From Rubrivivax sp. (GTDB taxonomy: Bacteria > Pseudomonadota > Gammaproteobacteria > Burkholderiales > Burkholderiaceae_C): 34,432 nt of DNA. Below the pieces are notes generated by a model that saw nothing but the letters and a program-made list of their open reading frames with translations, was not told where the DNA came from and ran no database searches. Of the stretch, positions 1 through 8,283 are shown piece by piece. Made by a program: the position numbers and the translations under genes. Location: assembly GCA_020248945.1 (NCBI GenBank), contig JADCGQ010000064.1, positions 1 through 34,432 on the forward strand, given 5' to 3'. How positions within the stretch are numbered: position 1 is the stretch's first letter; every line of letters starts with the position of its first letter.

Positions 1-1
1 C

Positions 2-97
2 AGCAATCGCCTCATTACTGCGCCCGTGGGCTCAAAAAGCCTGCAGATCGGCGTCGCAAACGCATCCAGTACAACGCTCATGAAATATCCGGGCTAG
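2..97 (+). CDS. possible 3' end of a gene entering from the left
   Basis: Frame 2 of the + strand is open from the window edge to a TAG at 95-97 (31 codons, ending TTLMKYPG). A terminator-like hairpin follows within ten bases, as expected at a gene end. Third-position GC is lower than in the rest of the window. The - strand is also open here: an ATG at 81 runs leftward off the window (MSVVLDAFATPICRLF...), so a gene on the other strand is an equally possible reading. No family is recognised in either frame. Confidence 0.25.
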   Translation, partial: SNRLITAPVGSKSLQIGVANASSTTLMKYPG

Positions 98-105
98 GTG
101 TGGCA

Positions 106-124
106 GTCGGCCCGCAGGGCCGAC
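106..124. terminator. hairpin, possible terminator
   Basis: Perfect 8-bp inverted repeat gtcggccc / gggccgac with a 3-base loop (gca). No T-tract follows, so intrinsic termination is uncertain. Its place just after the TAG at 95-97 is the main argument. Confidence 0.35.
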
Positions 125-150
125 CGCTTCAACTCACGCCGCAGCTCCCG

Positions 151-266
151 CCCGCACAGCCCTTTGCCGCTGCGGTGCGTCGAGTGAGAACGGCGGTGCG
201 CCACCAGGCTTCGACAAGCTCAGCCCGAACGGGGGGAGAGGGCTTCGACAGGCTCAGCCCGAACGG
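151..266. repeat. Burkholderiales-type intergenic repeat, copy A
   Basis: Two direct units of the form ggcttcgacaRgctcagccc, at 207-231 and 241-266, are preceded by a conserved flank at 151-174. The same flank and the same pair of units recur in inverted orientation at 29350-29463, with the 24-base flank identical. A further single unit lies at 29561-29586. Such units are dispersed in many Burkholderiales genomes. They show here as spurious peptides such as PFGLSLSKP in translated frames. Confidence 0.8.
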
Positions 267-316
267 AGGGGGGTGACGAACGACCGCCAAGGGCCGACAG
301 CCGGCACCTGCCCCGG

Positions 317-694
317 TCAGAGCTCCGGCCGCCGCCACATCCACACGGCGACGGCCAGCATGAACAGCGGGATGGCCACGCGCGCCAGCAGCGGCAGCGC
401 GGTGAACCACAGCACGCTCGCGCTCAGCAGCATCATGCCGCTGGCCAGCCACTTGGCGCGCCGCGGGATCGCGCCGTGATCGCGCCAGCGCGAGATGACG
501 GGCCCGTAGCGCGGGTGCGCCAGCAGCCGCGCCTCGAGCGCCGGCCAGCCCTTGCCGCCGGCCCAGGCCGCCACCAGCAGGAAGGGCACGGTGGGCAGGC
601 CCGGCACGACGATGCCGATGAAGCCCAGCAGCAGCGCCCCGCCCGCAAGGGCACGCCAGAGCAGGCGGACAACACCGCGCGAGAAGCGGACCAC
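317..694 (-). CDS. DUF454 (YbaN-like) inner membrane protein
   Basis: Small integral membrane protein of the DUF454/YbaN family; the molecular function of the family is unknown. The sequence shows LLLGFIGIVVPGLPTVPFLLVAAW, with the family's G-x-x-LPxLPTxPF core, then a basic cytosolic stretch, then two close hydrophobic segments (WLASGMMLLSASVLWF and LLARVAIPLFMLAVAVWMW). I chose the GTG at 694, which gives 125 residues, the length of E. coli YbaN. The frame stays open to a TTG at 841, but that extension is basic and low in complexity, unlike the family. The gene diverges from chrA, so the 176 bases between 694 and 871 should hold both promoters. I see no clear -35/-10 there. Confidence 0.75.
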   Translation of the reverse strand: MVRFSRGVVRLLWRALAGGALLLGFIGIVVPGLPTVPFLLVAAWAGGKGWPALEARLLAHPRYGPVISRWRDHGAIPRRAKWLASGMMLLSASVLWFTALPLLARVAIPLFMLAVAVWMWRRPEL

Positions 695-870
695 GGCTAC
701 AGCGCCAACTGCACGGGCGAAGGCACCGGCAGCGGCCACCGCATCGCCCCCAAGCCAGCAGCGGCCAGGGGCCGGCTTCCGCTGTGCGGGGCGGCGCGGG
801 TGGCGATCTCCTCGGGCATCGGCGCATTGTGTTCGGGCCAAGCCCGCGCCTGGCCTATCGTTCGCGCGCC

Positions 871-2106
871 ATGAAGCCGATCACGCCCGACAGCGCCCCA
901 GGCCCCGGCTCCGTGACCGAGGTCTTCGGCGCCTTCCTGCGGCTGGGCTGCACCTCGTTCGGCGGCCCGGTGGCGCACCTGGGCTACTTCCGCACCGAGT
1001 TCGTCGAACGGCGGCGCTGGCTCGACGACGGCGCCTACGCCGACCTGGTGGCGCTGTGCCAGTTCCTGCCCGGGCCGGCGAGCAGCCAGGTCGGCTTTGC
1101 GCTCGGCCTGCAGCGCGCGGGCTGGGGCGGCGCGCTGGCGGCCTGGCTGGGCTTCACGATGCCGTCGGCGATGCTGCTGATCGGCCTGGCGCTGGGCCTG
1201 GCGCAGTGGGCTGGGGCGACAGGCCCGGCCGCGGCAGGGGCGTTGCACGGGCTCAAGCTGGTGGCCGTGGCCGTGGTGGCGCAGGCGCTGTGGGGCATGG
1301 CGCGCAGCCTGTGCCCCGACGCGCCACGCGCCGTGCTGGCCACGGCCGCGGCGCTGCTGGCGTGGGCCGTGCCGGGGGTGGCGGGGCAGTGGGGCGTCAT
1401 CGTGCTGGGCGGGCTGGTCGGGCACTGGGTGTTGAAGCCGCCACCGCTGGTGCCCTGCGTGCACGCCAGCACCGGTGTCGGCCGGCGCAGCGGCGCTGTG
1501 CTGCTGGCGCTGGCCGCGGCCTTGCTGCTGCTGTTGCCGGCGCTCGCCACCACCAGCGGCTCGGGCTGGCTGCAGGCGGTGGCGGTGGTCTACCAGGCCG
1601 GCGCGCTGGTGTTCGGCGGCGGCCATGTCGTGCTGCCGCTGCTGCAGGCCGGAGTCGTGCCGCCGGGCTGGATCAGCCCCGAGGCCTTCATGGCCGGCTA
1701 CGGCGCCACGCAGGCCGTGCCGGGGCCGCTGTTCACCTTCGCGGCCTACCTGGGCGCGGCGATGCACTGGCCGGGTGCGGGCGCCGCGGGTGGCGTGACC
1801 GGGGGCTTGTTGATGCTGCTGGCCGTGTTCCTGCCCGGGCTGCTGCTGGTGGCCGGGGCCCTGCCGTTCTGGGAGACGCTGCGCCAGCGCGCCGGCGTGC
1901 AGCGGGCGATGGCCGGCATCAACGCCGCGGTGGTGGGGCTGCTGGCGGCAGCGCTGGCCGGGCCGGTGGGCGGCGCGGCGCTGCACACGCTGGCCGACCT
2001 GGCGCTGGCTGCCACAGCGCTCGTGCTGCTGATGCGCTGGCGCTGGCCGCCGCCGGTGCTGGTGCTGCTGGCGGCCGTGTCGGGCGCAGGCGTCGGAATG
2101 CGCTAG
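871..2106 (+). CDS. chrA: chromate transporter, long-chain CHR family
   Basis: Inner-membrane CHR-superfamily transporter of 411 residues, the usual size of two-domain ChrA proteins, which export chromate. The N-terminal half has FGAFLRLGCTSFGGPVAHLGYF and LCQFLPGPASSQVGFALG. The C-terminal half repeats the pattern with FGGGHVVLPLLQ and YGATQAVPGPLFTFAAYLG. These are the paired GGP and PGP signature regions of the family. Both halves carry several hydrophobic helices, and the two are joined near residue 190-210. The ATG at 871 is preferred because the upstream extension is low-complexity and overlaps the divergent promoter region. The gene stands alone: no chrB-type regulator is next to it, so chromate specificity is inferred from the family only. 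Confidence 0.88.
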   Translation: MKPITPDSAPGPGSVTEVFGAFLRLGCTSFGGPVAHLGYFRTEFVERRRWLDDGAYADLVALCQFLPGPASSQVGFALGLQRAGWGGALAAWLGFTMPSAMLLIGLALGLAQWAGATGPAAAGALHGLKLVAVAVVAQALWGMARSLCPDAPRAVLATAAALLAWAVPGVAGQWGVIVLGGLVGHWVLKPPPLVPCVHASTGVGRRSGAVLLALAAALLLLLPALATTSGSGWLQAVAVVYQAGALVFGGGHVVLPLLQAGVVPPGWISPEAFMAGYGATQAVPGPLFTFAAYLGAAMHWPGAGAAGGVTGGLLMLLAVFLPGLLLVAGALPFWETLRQRAGVQRAMAGINAAVVGLLAAALAGPVGGAALHTLADLALAATALVLLMRWRWPPPVLVLLAAVSGAGVGMR

Positions 2107-2132
2107 CAGCCGCCCGCCACACCGGGCACGGC

Positions 2133-2146
2133 TTGACCCGCATCAA
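2133..2146. promoter_or_regulatory. FNR/ANR-like box upstream of the cation ATPase
   Basis: TTGAC-CCGC-ATCAA matches the FNR/ANR consensus TTGAT-N4-ATCAA at 9 of 10 informative positions. Its centre is about 51 bases before the ATG at 2191 and 78 bases before an alternative TTG start at 2218 that has a better ribosome binding site. If the box acts at -41.5, transcription would start near 2181. The box also lies inside a dyad (accgg...ccggt outside gcttga...tcaagc) just after the chrA stop, so part of the symmetry could serve as a hairpin at the end of chrA. Confidence 0.5.
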
Positions 2147-2190
2147 GCCCGGTCCAGACCTTCTCGCAGCAAGGGATTGCGCTGCCCAGA

Positions 2191-4920
2191 ATGGTCCTGC
2201 AAAGGAAGCTTCCCGGCTTGGACTCACCGCATCCCATCCCTGCTCACGCCGACTGGCACGCCCTCGACGCCACCGAGGTGCTGCGCCTCGTGGGCAGTGA
2301 CGCCACGCGCGGCCTCGAGGCCGCCGAGGTCGCGCGCCGCCAGGCCACGCATGGGCTCAACGCGCTGCCCGAGCCGCCCCCGAAACCGGCCTGGCGCCGC
2401 TTCGCGCGGCAGCTGGCCAGCCCGCTGATCTACATCCTCTTCGTCGCCGTCGTGCTGGCGGTGGCCCTGGGGCACCATGGCGACGCTGCGGTCATCCTGG
2501 CCGTGGTGTTGGTGAACGCGCTGATCGGCAGCCTCCAGGAGGGCCGCGCCGAACGCTCGATGGCCGCCTTGCGGCGCCTGGCGGCGCTGCAGGTGCGCGT
2601 GCGGCGCGACGGCCGCGAAGCCGTGGTCGAGGCCCGCAACCTGGTGCCCGGCGACCTGATGCTGCTGGCCGCCGGCGACGCCGTGGCCGCCGATGCGCGG
2701 CTGGTGAACGAGGCGCTGCTGCAGGTGGCCGAGGCCGCGCTCACCGGTGAATCGGTGCCGGTGTCCAAGAGCGTGCGCACGGTGCCCGGGCTCGCCGGCC
2801 TGGCCGACCGCCACGGCATGGTCTATTCCGGCACCCACGTCACCGCCGGCCGCGCCGTGGCCGTGGTGGTGGCCACCGGCGTGCACACCGAGGTCGGCCG
2901 CATCGCCGGCCTGACCGAGCGCGCCGAGGACCCGAAGACACCACTCGAGCGCCGGCTCGAGCGCTTCGGCCGCATGCTCGTGGTGGCCGCACTCGGCCTG
3001 TTCGTCTTCGTGGTGCTGCTCGGGCTCTGGCGGGCGCTGCCACTCAGCGAGGTGCTGATGGTGGCCATCAGCCAGATGGTCTCGATGGTGCCCGAGGGCC
3101 TGCCGGTGGCGATGACGATCGCGCTGGCCGTGGGCATGCAGCGCATGGCCGCGCGCGGCGCCATCATCCGGCGGCTCTCGGCGGTGGAGACGCTCGGCTC
3201 CACCACGGTGATCTGCAGCGACAAGACCGGCACGCTGACGAAAAACGAGATGACGGTCGTCGAGCTGTGGCTGCCCGGCGCGCGCCAGGTGCTCGTCGAC
3301 GGCATCGGCTACGCGCCCGAGGGCCGCCTGCACGAACAAGGCCGGCCCGTGGCAGCCGACGACGCGGCCTTGCAGGCGCTGCTGCAGGCCGGCGTGCTGT
3401 GCAACGACGCGCAGCTGCAGCCACCCGAGCCCGCGCGCAGCGGCTGGTCGGTGCTGGGCGACCCCACCGAGGGCGCGCTGCTGGTGCTGGCCGCCAAGGC
3501 CGGCATCGACGCGGCCGCGCTGCGCCAGGCGGCGCCGCGCGACGTGGAGCTGCCCTTCGACTCCGACACCAAGCTGATGGCCACGCGCCACGCCCTGCCC
3601 GGGGCGCCGCGCCGCGTGCTCGTCAAGGGCGCGCCCGAGGCCGTGCTGCGCCTGGCCCGCGGCAGCGACGACGCCCTGCTCGAAGCCGCGCGCCACGCCG
3701 CCGAGGCGATGGCCGCGCGTGCGCTGCGGGTGCTGGCCTTCGCGGTGGTGGACGATGACGTGCTCGACGCCGGCATCGGCTTCGCCGCGCTCGAGGGCCG
3801 CGCGCGCCTGCTCGGCCTGATGGGGCAGATCGACCCCCCGCGCGAAGAGGCCCGCCGCGCCGTGCAGGCCTGCCGCCGCGCCGGCATCCGCGTGCTCATG
3901 GTCACCGGCGACCACAAGCTCACCGGGCTGGCCATCGCGCGCGAGCTCGGCATCGCGCTGCCGGCCGACCGCGCCGTTGACGGCCCCGAGCTCGAGCGCC
4001 TGGGCGAGGCCGAGCTGCGCGACCAGCTCGACGGCATCGCCGTGTTCGCGCGTGTGCAGCCGGCGCAGAAGCTGCGCATCGTCGAAGCGCTGCAGGCGCG
4101 TGGCGAGGTCGTGGCCATGACGGGCGACGGCGTCAACGACGCACCGGCTTTGGCGCGCGCCGATGTCGGCGTGGCCATGGGCATCACCGGCACCGAGGTG
4201 GCCAAGAGCGCGGCCAAGATCGTCGTCACCGACGACAACTTCGCCACCATCGTGGGGGCCGTCGAGCAGGGGCGGGTGGTCTACGGCAACCTGAAGAAGG
4301 TGATCCTGTACCTGTTCGCCACCTCGATGGCGGCGCTGCTGGTGCTGCTGGCCGCGCTGCTGGCCGGCCTGGCACTGCCGCTGGCGGCGGTGCAGATCCT
4401 GTGGATCAACATCGTCACCGAAGGCACGGTGACGGTGAACCTGGTGATGGACCCGCCCGACGGCGACGAGATGCGCCGCCGCCCGGTGCCGCGCGACGAC
4501 CGCCTGCTCAGCCCCGAGCTGCTGGCGCGCGTGGCGCTGATGACGCCGATGATCGCCGGCGTCACCTTCGGCTGGTTCGCGTGGCGCCTGGCCCAGGGCG
4601 CACCCGAGGCGCTGGTGCGCACCGAGACCTTCACGCTGCTGGCCATGTGCTGCTGGTTCAACGTGCTCAATTGCCAGTCGGCCACGGCCTCGGCGCTGGG
4701 CTGGCGGCTGCTCGGCAACCGCTGGCTGCTGGCCGGCCTGTCGCTGAGCGTGGCACTGCAGGCGCTGGTGGTGTATGCGCCCCCGATGCAAGCGCTCTTC
4801 CATACGGTCGCGCTGCCGGTGGCCTCGCTGCTGCCGCTGGTGGCGCTGGCCAGCGCCGTGCTGTGGGCCGAAGAGCTGCGCAAGTGGATCGTGCGCGTGC
4901 GGCGCCAGGAGGCGCCGTGA
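2191..4920 (+). CDS. P-type cation-transporting ATPase (type II, Ca2+/Mg2+/monovalent cation class)
   Basis: ATP-driven cation pump of the inner membrane, 909 residues. The cation_ATPase_N region is at about 15-75. M1-M2 are at about 77-116, the actuator motif TGES at 185-188, and PEGLP in M4 at 301-305. The phosphorylation motif DKTGTLT has its Asp at 344, followed by the nucleotide-binding domain (KGAPEAVL). The hinge motif TGDGVNDAPA starts at 644. Six C-terminal membrane helices follow. PEGLP and the overall layout place it with type II (Ca2+-ATPase-like) rather than heavy-metal pumps. The transported ion cannot be read from the sequence. The ATG at 2191 has a weak ribosome binding site; a TTG at 2218 preceded by aaaggaag is a credible alternative. 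The gene overlaps the next by GTGA and heads an ion-transport run behind an FNR-like box. Confidence 0.9.
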   Translation: MVLQRKLPGLDSPHPIPAHADWHALDATEVLRLVGSDATRGLEAAEVARRQATHGLNALPEPPPKPAWRRFARQLASPLIYILFVAVVLAVALGHHGDAAVILAVVLVNALIGSLQEGRAERSMAALRRLAALQVRVRRDGREAVVEARNLVPGDLMLLAAGDAVAADARLVNEALLQVAEAALTGESVPVSKSVRTVPGLAGLADRHGMVYSGTHVTAGRAVAVVVATGVHTEVGRIAGLTERAEDPKTPLERRLERFGRMLVVAALGLFVFVVLLGLWRALPLSEVLMVAISQMVSMVPEGLPVAMTIALAVGMQRMAARGAIIRRLSAVETLGSTTVICSDKTGTLTKNEMTVVELWLPGARQVLVDGIGYAPEGRLHEQGRPVAADDAALQALLQAGVLCNDAQLQPPEPARSGWSVLGDPTEGALLVLAAKAGIDAAALRQAAPRDVELPFDSDTKLMATRHALPGAPRRVLVKGAPEAVLRLARGSDDALLEAARHAAEAMAARALRVLAFAVVDDDVLDAGIGFAALEGRARLLGLMGQIDPPREEARRAVQACRRAGIRVLMVTGDHKLTGLAIARELGIALPADRAVDGPELERLGEAELRDQLDGIAVFARVQPAQKLRIVEALQARGEVVAMTGDGVNDAPALARADVGVAMGITGTEVAKSAAKIVVTDDNFATIVGAVEQGRVVYGNLKKVILYLFATSMAALLVLLAALLAGLALPLAAVQILWINIVTEGTVTVNLVMDPPDGDEMRRRPVPRDDRLLSPELLARVALMTPMIAGVTFGWFAWRLAQGAPEALVRTETFTLLAMCCWFNVLNCQSATASALGWRLLGNRWLLAGLSLSVALQALVVYAPPMQALFHTVALPVASLLPLVALASAVLWAEELRKWIVRVRRQEAP

Positions 4921-5945
4921 ACATCGCCTGGCTGCTGCTGCAGTTTGCGCTGTGCGCCGGCCTCATCGCCGTGGCCGGCTTCTCGCTCAGCCGCAACGCC
5001 GACCGCCTGGCCACGGCCTACGGCTGGGGCCGCGGCTGGGTCGGGCTGGCGCTGCTGGCCACCGTGACATCGCTGCCCGAGCTGGCCTCGGGTCTGAGCT
5101 CGGTGGTGCTGGTGGACGAGCCGAACCTGGCCGTGGGCAACGCGCTCGGCGCCTGCGTGATGAACCTCGTGTTCCTGGTGGTGGTGGACCTGCTGCAGCG
5201 CCGGCAGCCGATGTACGGCCAGGCCAGCGCAACGCACCTGCTGTCGGCCGGTTTCGGCGTGGTGATGCTGGGCTTCGTGGCCCTGAGCCTGGTCACGGCG
5301 CGCCAGGCGCCCGCGCTGCTGCACCTGGGCCTGTACAGCCCGATCCTGCTCGCGCTGTACCTGCTGGCGCTGAAGAGCGTGTTCGCGCACGAGCAGGCCG
5401 CGGTGGCGGCCTTGGCCACCGGCGGCGCGCTCGCGGGCCGCGTCGTGCGGCCGCCTGCCGAAGCCGCCCGGCTGCGCCGCCACTGGCGCCACTTCGGCCT
5501 GGCGGCCGCAGTGGTGCTGGCCGCCGGCCTGTGGCTGCCCGGGCTGGCCGACGGCCTGGCGCAGGCACTGGGGCTGTCGCACAGCTTCGTGGGCACGGTG
5601 CTCATGGCGCTGGTGACGACGATGCCCGAGATGGCCGTCACGGTGGCGGCGCTGCGCCTGGGGGCGCTGGACATGGCCATCGGCAACCTGCTGGGCAGCA
5701 ACCTGTTCAACATCGTCATCCTGGCCGTCGACGACCTGGCCTACACGAAGGGGCCCTTGTTCGCGGCCGCCTCGGTGGTGCACGGCGGCACGGCGGCCAC
5801 CGCGCTGGTGATGACGGGCCTGGTGATCGTCGGCCTGGTGATGCGGCCGCGCGGGCGCGTGCTGCGCGTGACCAGCTGGGTGAGCCTCGGGCTGGTGGCC
5901 GCCTACGGCATCAACGCCAGCCTGCTGTTCCTGGCCGCAGCCTGA
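4917..5945 (+). CDS. CaCA-family sodium/calcium exchanger-like antiporter
   Basis: Membrane antiporter of the Ca2+:cation antiporter superfamily (YrbG-like), 342 residues. Both hallmark alpha repeats are visible: TVTSLPELASGLSS (Glu55) followed by VGNALGACVMNLVFL, and LVTTMPEMAVTVAALRLG (Glu238) followed by IGNLLGSNLFNIVIL. The two halves are inverted repeats of five helices each, linked by a basic cytosolic loop near residues 170-195. The GTG at 4917 lies inside the stop of the ATPase gene (GTGA), so the two are probably translationally coupled. A primary pump and a secondary exchanger made together suggests joint control of one divalent cation pool. Ion specificity is inferred. Confidence 0.88.
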   Translation: MNIAWLLLQFALCAGLIAVAGFSLSRNADRLATAYGWGRGWVGLALLATVTSLPELASGLSSVVLVDEPNLAVGNALGACVMNLVFLVVVDLLQRRQPMYGQASATHLLSAGFGVVMLGFVALSLVTARQAPALLHLGLYSPILLALYLLALKSVFAHEQAAVAALATGGALAGRVVRPPAEAARLRRHWRHFGLAAAVVLAAGLWLPGLADGLAQALGLSHSFVGTVLMALVTTMPEMAVTVAALRLGALDMAIGNLLGSNLFNIVILAVDDLAYTKGPLFAAASVVHGGTAATALVMTGLVIVGLVMRPRGRVLRVTSWVSLGLVAAYGINASLLFLAAA

Positions 5946-5979
5946 TCATCGGCCCGCACAGCCGCATTGGAGACAGACG

Positions 5980-6621
5980 ATGTTCCACCTCTACGGCTTG
6001 CAGGGGCGCGTGTTCAGCGGCACGCTGGAGCAGTGGCGCGCCACGGCGCCGGTACGGCCGGCGGCCCGGGTGCGGCCGCTGGGCGGGGCCGTGGACGAGG
6101 GTGCTGCGGGCGCCGCACCGCAACCGTCGGCCGCCGCGCGCGCGGCCCTCGGCGCCTACGCCAGCGGCCAGGGCGCCAGCGAACGCAGCCCGCTCACGCG
6201 CGTGGCCCAGGTGATGCGACAGCCCGCGCACTGCCTGGGCAGCGACGCCACCGTGCGCGAAGCCTGGCAGACCCTGCTGCGCGAGGGCATCGGCCAGGCC
6301 CCGGTGGTGGCCGCCGACGGCACGCTGGTGGGCCTGGTCGGCCGCGCCGAACTGCTGCCACCCGCCCCCTTGGCGAAGGCCCTCGCCGACCCCGCCGCCT
6401 GGCAGGCGCTGCTGGCGCAGCCGGTGCGCGCGGTGATGTGGTCACCCGTGCCCGCCGCGCTGCCCGACACCGACCTGCGTCGCGTGGCCGAGGTGCTGCT
6501 GGCCAGCGGCCTGCCCGGCCTGCCGGTGAGCTCGGCCGAGGGCCGTGTGCTGGGCTTCGTGTCGCGCTCGGATCTGCTGCGCGCCATCGTCGCCGACCCG
6601 CCGCTCGACCTCTGGAGCTGA
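5980..6621 (+). CDS. CBS-domain pair protein
   Basis: Soluble protein of 213 residues. It has a non-conserved N-terminal part (about 1-70, starting MFHLYGLQGRVFSGTLEQW) followed by two CBS domains at about 73-125 and 145-207. The first reads VMRQPAHCLGSDATVREAWQ...GIGQAPVVAADGTLVGLVGR; the second VMWSPVPAALPDTDLRRVAEVLL...LPGLPVSSAEGRVLGFVSR. CBS pairs bind adenine nucleotides and act as regulatory sensors. A ggag lies about ten bases before the ATG. It sits between a cation exchanger and a Kef-type antiporter with only 6 bases to the latter, so a role in gating ion transport by energy charge is likely but inferred. Confidence 0.82.
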   Translation: MFHLYGLQGRVFSGTLEQWRATAPVRPAARVRPLGGAVDEGAAGAAPQPSAAARAALGAYASGQGASERSPLTRVAQVMRQPAHCLGSDATVREAWQTLLREGIGQAPVVAADGTLVGLVGRAELLPPAPLAKALADPAAWQALLAQPVRAVMWSPVPAALPDTDLRRVAEVLLASGLPGLPVSSAEGRVLGFVSRSDLLRAIVADPPLDLWS

Positions 6622-6627
6622 AGGCCC

Positions 6628-8283
6628 ATGCAAGGCCCCTTCGCCGAATTCGCGCTGCTGCTGATCATCTGCGCGCTCGCCGGCGCGGTGTTCGTGCGGC
6701 TGCGCCAGCCGGTGCTCATTGCCTACATCGTGGTCGGCATCGCCGTCGGGCCGGCGGTGTTCGGGCTCGTCAGCGCTCACGACCAGATCGACCTGCTGGC
6801 GCAGGTGGGCGTGGCGGTGCTGCTGTTCGCGGTCGGCCTGAAGCTCGACCTGCACCAGATCCGCCACATCGGCCCCGTGGCGCTGGCCACCGGCCTGGGC
6901 CAGCTCAGCTTCACCATCGTCATCGGCTTCGCGCTCGTGCTGATGCTGGGCAAGGACTGGCTCGAGGCGCTGTACGTGGCGGTGGCGCTCACCTTCTCGA
7001 GCACGATCATCATCGTCAAGCTGCTGTCCGACAAGCGCGAGCTCGACAGCCTGCACGGCCGCATCGCCGTGGGCTTCCTGATCGTGCAGGACCTCGCCGT
7101 GGTGATCGCGATGATGGCCATGAGCGCGATGCGCGCCAGCGACGACGGCGCCGGCCCGGCGGCCGTGGCAGGCTCGCTGGCCTGGCGCCTGGCGGCGGCG
7201 GCCGCGCTGCTGTACGTGCTGATGCGCTGGGTGCTGCCGCGGCTGGTGGCGGCGATGGCGCGTTCGCAGGAGCTGCTGCTGGTGTTTGCCATCGCCTGGG
7301 GCGTGGCGCTGGCAGGCTTCAGCGAATGGGCCGGCTTCAGCAAGGAGGCCGGGGCCTTCCTGGCCGGCTTCTCGCTCGCCTCCACGCCCTACCGCGAGGC
7401 CATGAGCGCGCGCCTGACCGGCATCCGCGACTTCCTGCTGCTGTTCTTCTTCATCGACCTCGGTGCCAAGCTCGAGGTCGGCACGCTCGGCGCCGAGATC
7501 GGGCCGGCGCTGCTGCTCTCGGTGTTCGTGCTGGTGGGCAACCCGCTGATCGTGATGGCCATCATGGGCGCCATGGGCTACCGCAAGCGCACCGGCTTCC
7601 TGGCCGGGCTGACGGTGGCGCAGATCAGCGAGTTCTCGATCGTCTTCGTGGCCATGGGCATCACACTCGGCCACATCGGCGTGCAGGCCCTGGGCCTGGT
7701 GACGCTGGTGGGGCTGGTGACCATCACGGTGTCGACCTACATGATCCTGTACTCGCATGCGCTGTACGAGCGGCTGGCGCCCTGGCTCGGCGTCTTCGAG
7801 CGGCGCCATGCCTGGCGCGAGGAAGCGGCCCAGCAGGCCGACGCCGACAGCGGGCAGGCCGAGGCCGTGGTCTTCGGCCTCGGGCGCTACGGCAGCCGGC
7901 TGCTGCGCCAGCTGCGCGACGCCGGCGTGCGCGTGATCGGCGTCGACTTCGACCCCGAGGCCGTGCGCGCGCTGCGCGCCGAAGGCCTGCCGGTGCACTA
8001 CGGCGATGCCGAGGACCCCGAGTTCCTCGAGTCCCTGCCGCTGGCGGCGGTGCGCCGCGTCGTCACCACGCTGCCGCAGCCCGAGGCCAGCCGCGCACTG
8101 CTGCACGCGCTGCAATCGGCGCGCTACACCGGCGCCGTGGCCGGTGCGGCGCGCGATGCCGTGCACGCCCGGCTGCTGGCCGCCGCCGGCGTGGCGCCGG
8201 TGTTCAACCCCTTCGACGACGCCGCCGACCACGCGGCCCAGCAACTGGCCCACCATCTACGGCAACCGGAGACCGCCCCATGA
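6628..8283 (+). CDS. CPA2 monovalent cation:proton antiporter with TrkA-N domain (Kef/Ybal type)
   Basis: Inner-membrane K+ or Na+/H+ antiporter of 551 residues. The N-terminal 390 residues hold about 12 hydrophobic helices of the Na_H_Exchanger family. Visible conserved blocks are VGVAVLLFAVGLKLDL, VALTFSSTIIIVKLL, GFLIVQDLAVVIAMM and FSKEAGAFLAGFSLA. From about residue 410 there is an RCK/TrkA-N Rossmann domain, with VVFGLGRYGSRLLRQL as the dinucleotide-binding loop and VIGVDFDPEAV as the second strand. No C-terminal TrkA-C is evident. The domain order matches KefB/KefC/YbaL, but the glutathione-adduct gating of KefBC cannot be claimed. The stop overlaps the start of the uspA gene (ATGA). 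Confidence 0.88.
   Translation: MQGPFAEFALLLIICALAGAVFVRLRQPVLIAYIVVGIAVGPAVFGLVSAHDQIDLLAQVGVAVLLFAVGLKLDLHQIRHIGPVALATGLGQLSFTIVIGFALVLMLGKDWLEALYVAVALTFSSTIIIVKLLSDKRELDSLHGRIAVGFLIVQDLAVVIAMMAMSAMRASDDGAGPAAVAGSLAWRLAAAAALLYVLMRWVLPRLVAAMARSQELLLVFAIAWGVALAGFSEWAGFSKEAGAFLAGFSLASTPYREAMSARLTGIRDFLLLFFFIDLGAKLEVGTLGAEIGPALLLSVFVLVGNPLIVMAIMGAMGYRKRTGFLAGLTVAQISEFSIVFVAMGITLGHIGVQALGLVTLVGLVTITVSTYMILYSHALYERLAPWLGVFERRHAWREEAAQQADADSGQAEAVVFGLGRYGSRLLRQLRDAGVRVIGVDFDPEAVRALRAEGLPVHYGDAEDPEFLESLPLAAVRRVVTTLPQPEASRALLHALQSARYTGAVAGAARDAVHARLLAAAGVAPVFNPFDDAADHAAQQLAHHLRQPETAP

Noticed and set aside
207..266. ggcttcgacaggctcagccc units considered as transcription terminators or regulator sites
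   Set aside because: They recur as dispersed units in both orientations with a shared flank and no T-tract, so a genomic repeat family explains them better.
552..2300. 582-codon + strand frame over chrA
   Set aside because: Arg/Ala/Gly-rich shadow frame; chrA in another frame has clear family motifs.
2224..4803. 859-codon open frame antisense to the P-type ATPase
   Set aside because: His/Gln/Gly-rich shadow of a strongly biased GC-rich gene; no domains, while the + strand shows all ATPase motifs.
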